Source of the DNA: Clostridium sp. AM22-11AC
GTDB taxonomy: Bacteria; Bacillota; Clostridia; Lachnospirales; Lachnospiraceae
Direction: 5' to 3'
Length of the DNA stretch: 13,395 nt
NCBI RefSeq assembly: GCF_003473545.1
Contig: NZ_QUCM01000037.1
Location: 1-13,395, forward strand
The notes beneath the pieces are model-generated. The model saw nothing but the letters and a program-made list of their open reading frames with translations, ran no database searches and was not told where the DNA came from. Shown here in pieces: positions 13,077-13,395 of this stretch. The stretch's first letter is position 1. The number at the start of each line of letters is the position of its first letter. A program made the position numbers and the translations under genes.

Positions 13077-13277
13077 TTATTTGCCAGAGAGCCACATATC
13101 AAATTTTTCCTTCGGAATACGATACATGCTTCCGACTCTTAACACGGGGAACGGATTCCCTTCCTTATATACTTTCGCGATAAAATCATAGGAAGCAGTA
13201 CGTCCGATCTTAAGCATTCTCTGAATATCTGCAAGGTCATATACCATGCTGTCCCGGCCTTCGAATTTTTCTTTCAT
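13077..13277 (-). CDS. Excisionase-type helix-turn-helix protein (HTH_17/MerR-like)
   Basis: A 66-residue protein with the winged helix-turn-helix pattern of excisionases: VYDLADIQRMLKIGRTASYDFI for the helices, then FPVLRVGSMYRIPKEKFDMWLSG for the wing and last helix. Such proteins bind DNA to direct excision of integrative elements or to regulate neighbouring genes. The frame stays open 34 codons further upstream, but GAGGAA 9 bases before the ATG at 13277 supports this start; the ATG ten codons further in (M11) is an alternative. It lies 101 bases before the integrase-like gene in the same direction, the usual xis-int order. The mobile-element origin is inferred. Confidence 0.75.
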   Translation of the reverse strand: MKEKFEGRDSMVYDLADIQRMLKIGRTASYDFIAKVYKEGNPFPVLRVGSMYRIPKEKFDMWLSGK

Positions 13278-13395
13278 ACGTATCATTCCTCGTATAATAT
13301 CTTTTAGATACATAAATACATATATTTTGGGTAATAAGTTACTAACTAAAACTTCCCACACCAAAACAGGGCTTCGCACCTTGAAAATTCAATAT

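Overview
The window looks like a piece of a low-to-moderate GC Firmicutes chromosome, most likely a gut Lachnospiraceae relative (class Clostridia). The basis is the order rng / rplU-prp-rpmA / obg-yhbY-nadD-yqeK-rsfS, the long N-terminal extension on ribosomal protein L27 with its dedicated protease Prp, strong AGGAGG-type ribosome binding sites, and the character of the two mobile-element fragments at the edges. The genus cannot be fixed by reading alone. Every gene I accept lies on the minus strand, so transcription runs from high to low coordinates.

Layout, in transcription order. (1) 13395-12388: an accessory fragment with a small excisionase-type helix-turn-helix gene and a 195-residue protein that resembles only the N-terminal, DNA-binding half of a tyrosine integrase. 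A promoter between them is wrapped in an 11-bp inverted repeat. (2) 12387-12139: a gene-free, AT-rich stretch with a perfect 19-bp inverted repeat, three AAAAGAAC-type repeats and a small hairpin. (3) 12138-6911 and on to 5458: a tightly packed run of a B12-binding-type radical SAM protein, its DUF2344 partner, a short RNase G/E, TrkA and TrkH. (4) 5432-4323: a strong promoter (A-tract/UP-like element, TTGACA, 17 bp, extended TATTAT), a structured L21 leader, then rplU, prp and rpmA, closed by an intrinsic terminator. (5) 4205-947: obg, yhbY, nadD, yqeK and rsfS, closed by a strong terminator at 819-851. (6) 934-1: four copies of a ~20-bp repeat around that terminator, then an IS3-family insertion sequence cut by the window edge.

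The core is about ribosomes and RNA. L21 and L27 are large-subunit proteins, Prp trims L27, Obg and YhbY act in 50S assembly, RsfS silences idle 50S subunits, and RNase G/E processes RNA. NadD (NAD synthesis), YqeK (Ap4A hydrolase) and the TrkAH potassium transporter add metabolic functions. TrkAH sits between rng and rplU, which are often direct neighbours. I see no clear new defence or mobile system. The best leads are the catalytic-domain-less integrase-like gene with its operator, the 19-bp inverted repeat before the radical SAM operon, the ~20-bp repeat cluster at the operon end, and the uncharacterised radical SAM/DUF2344 pair.
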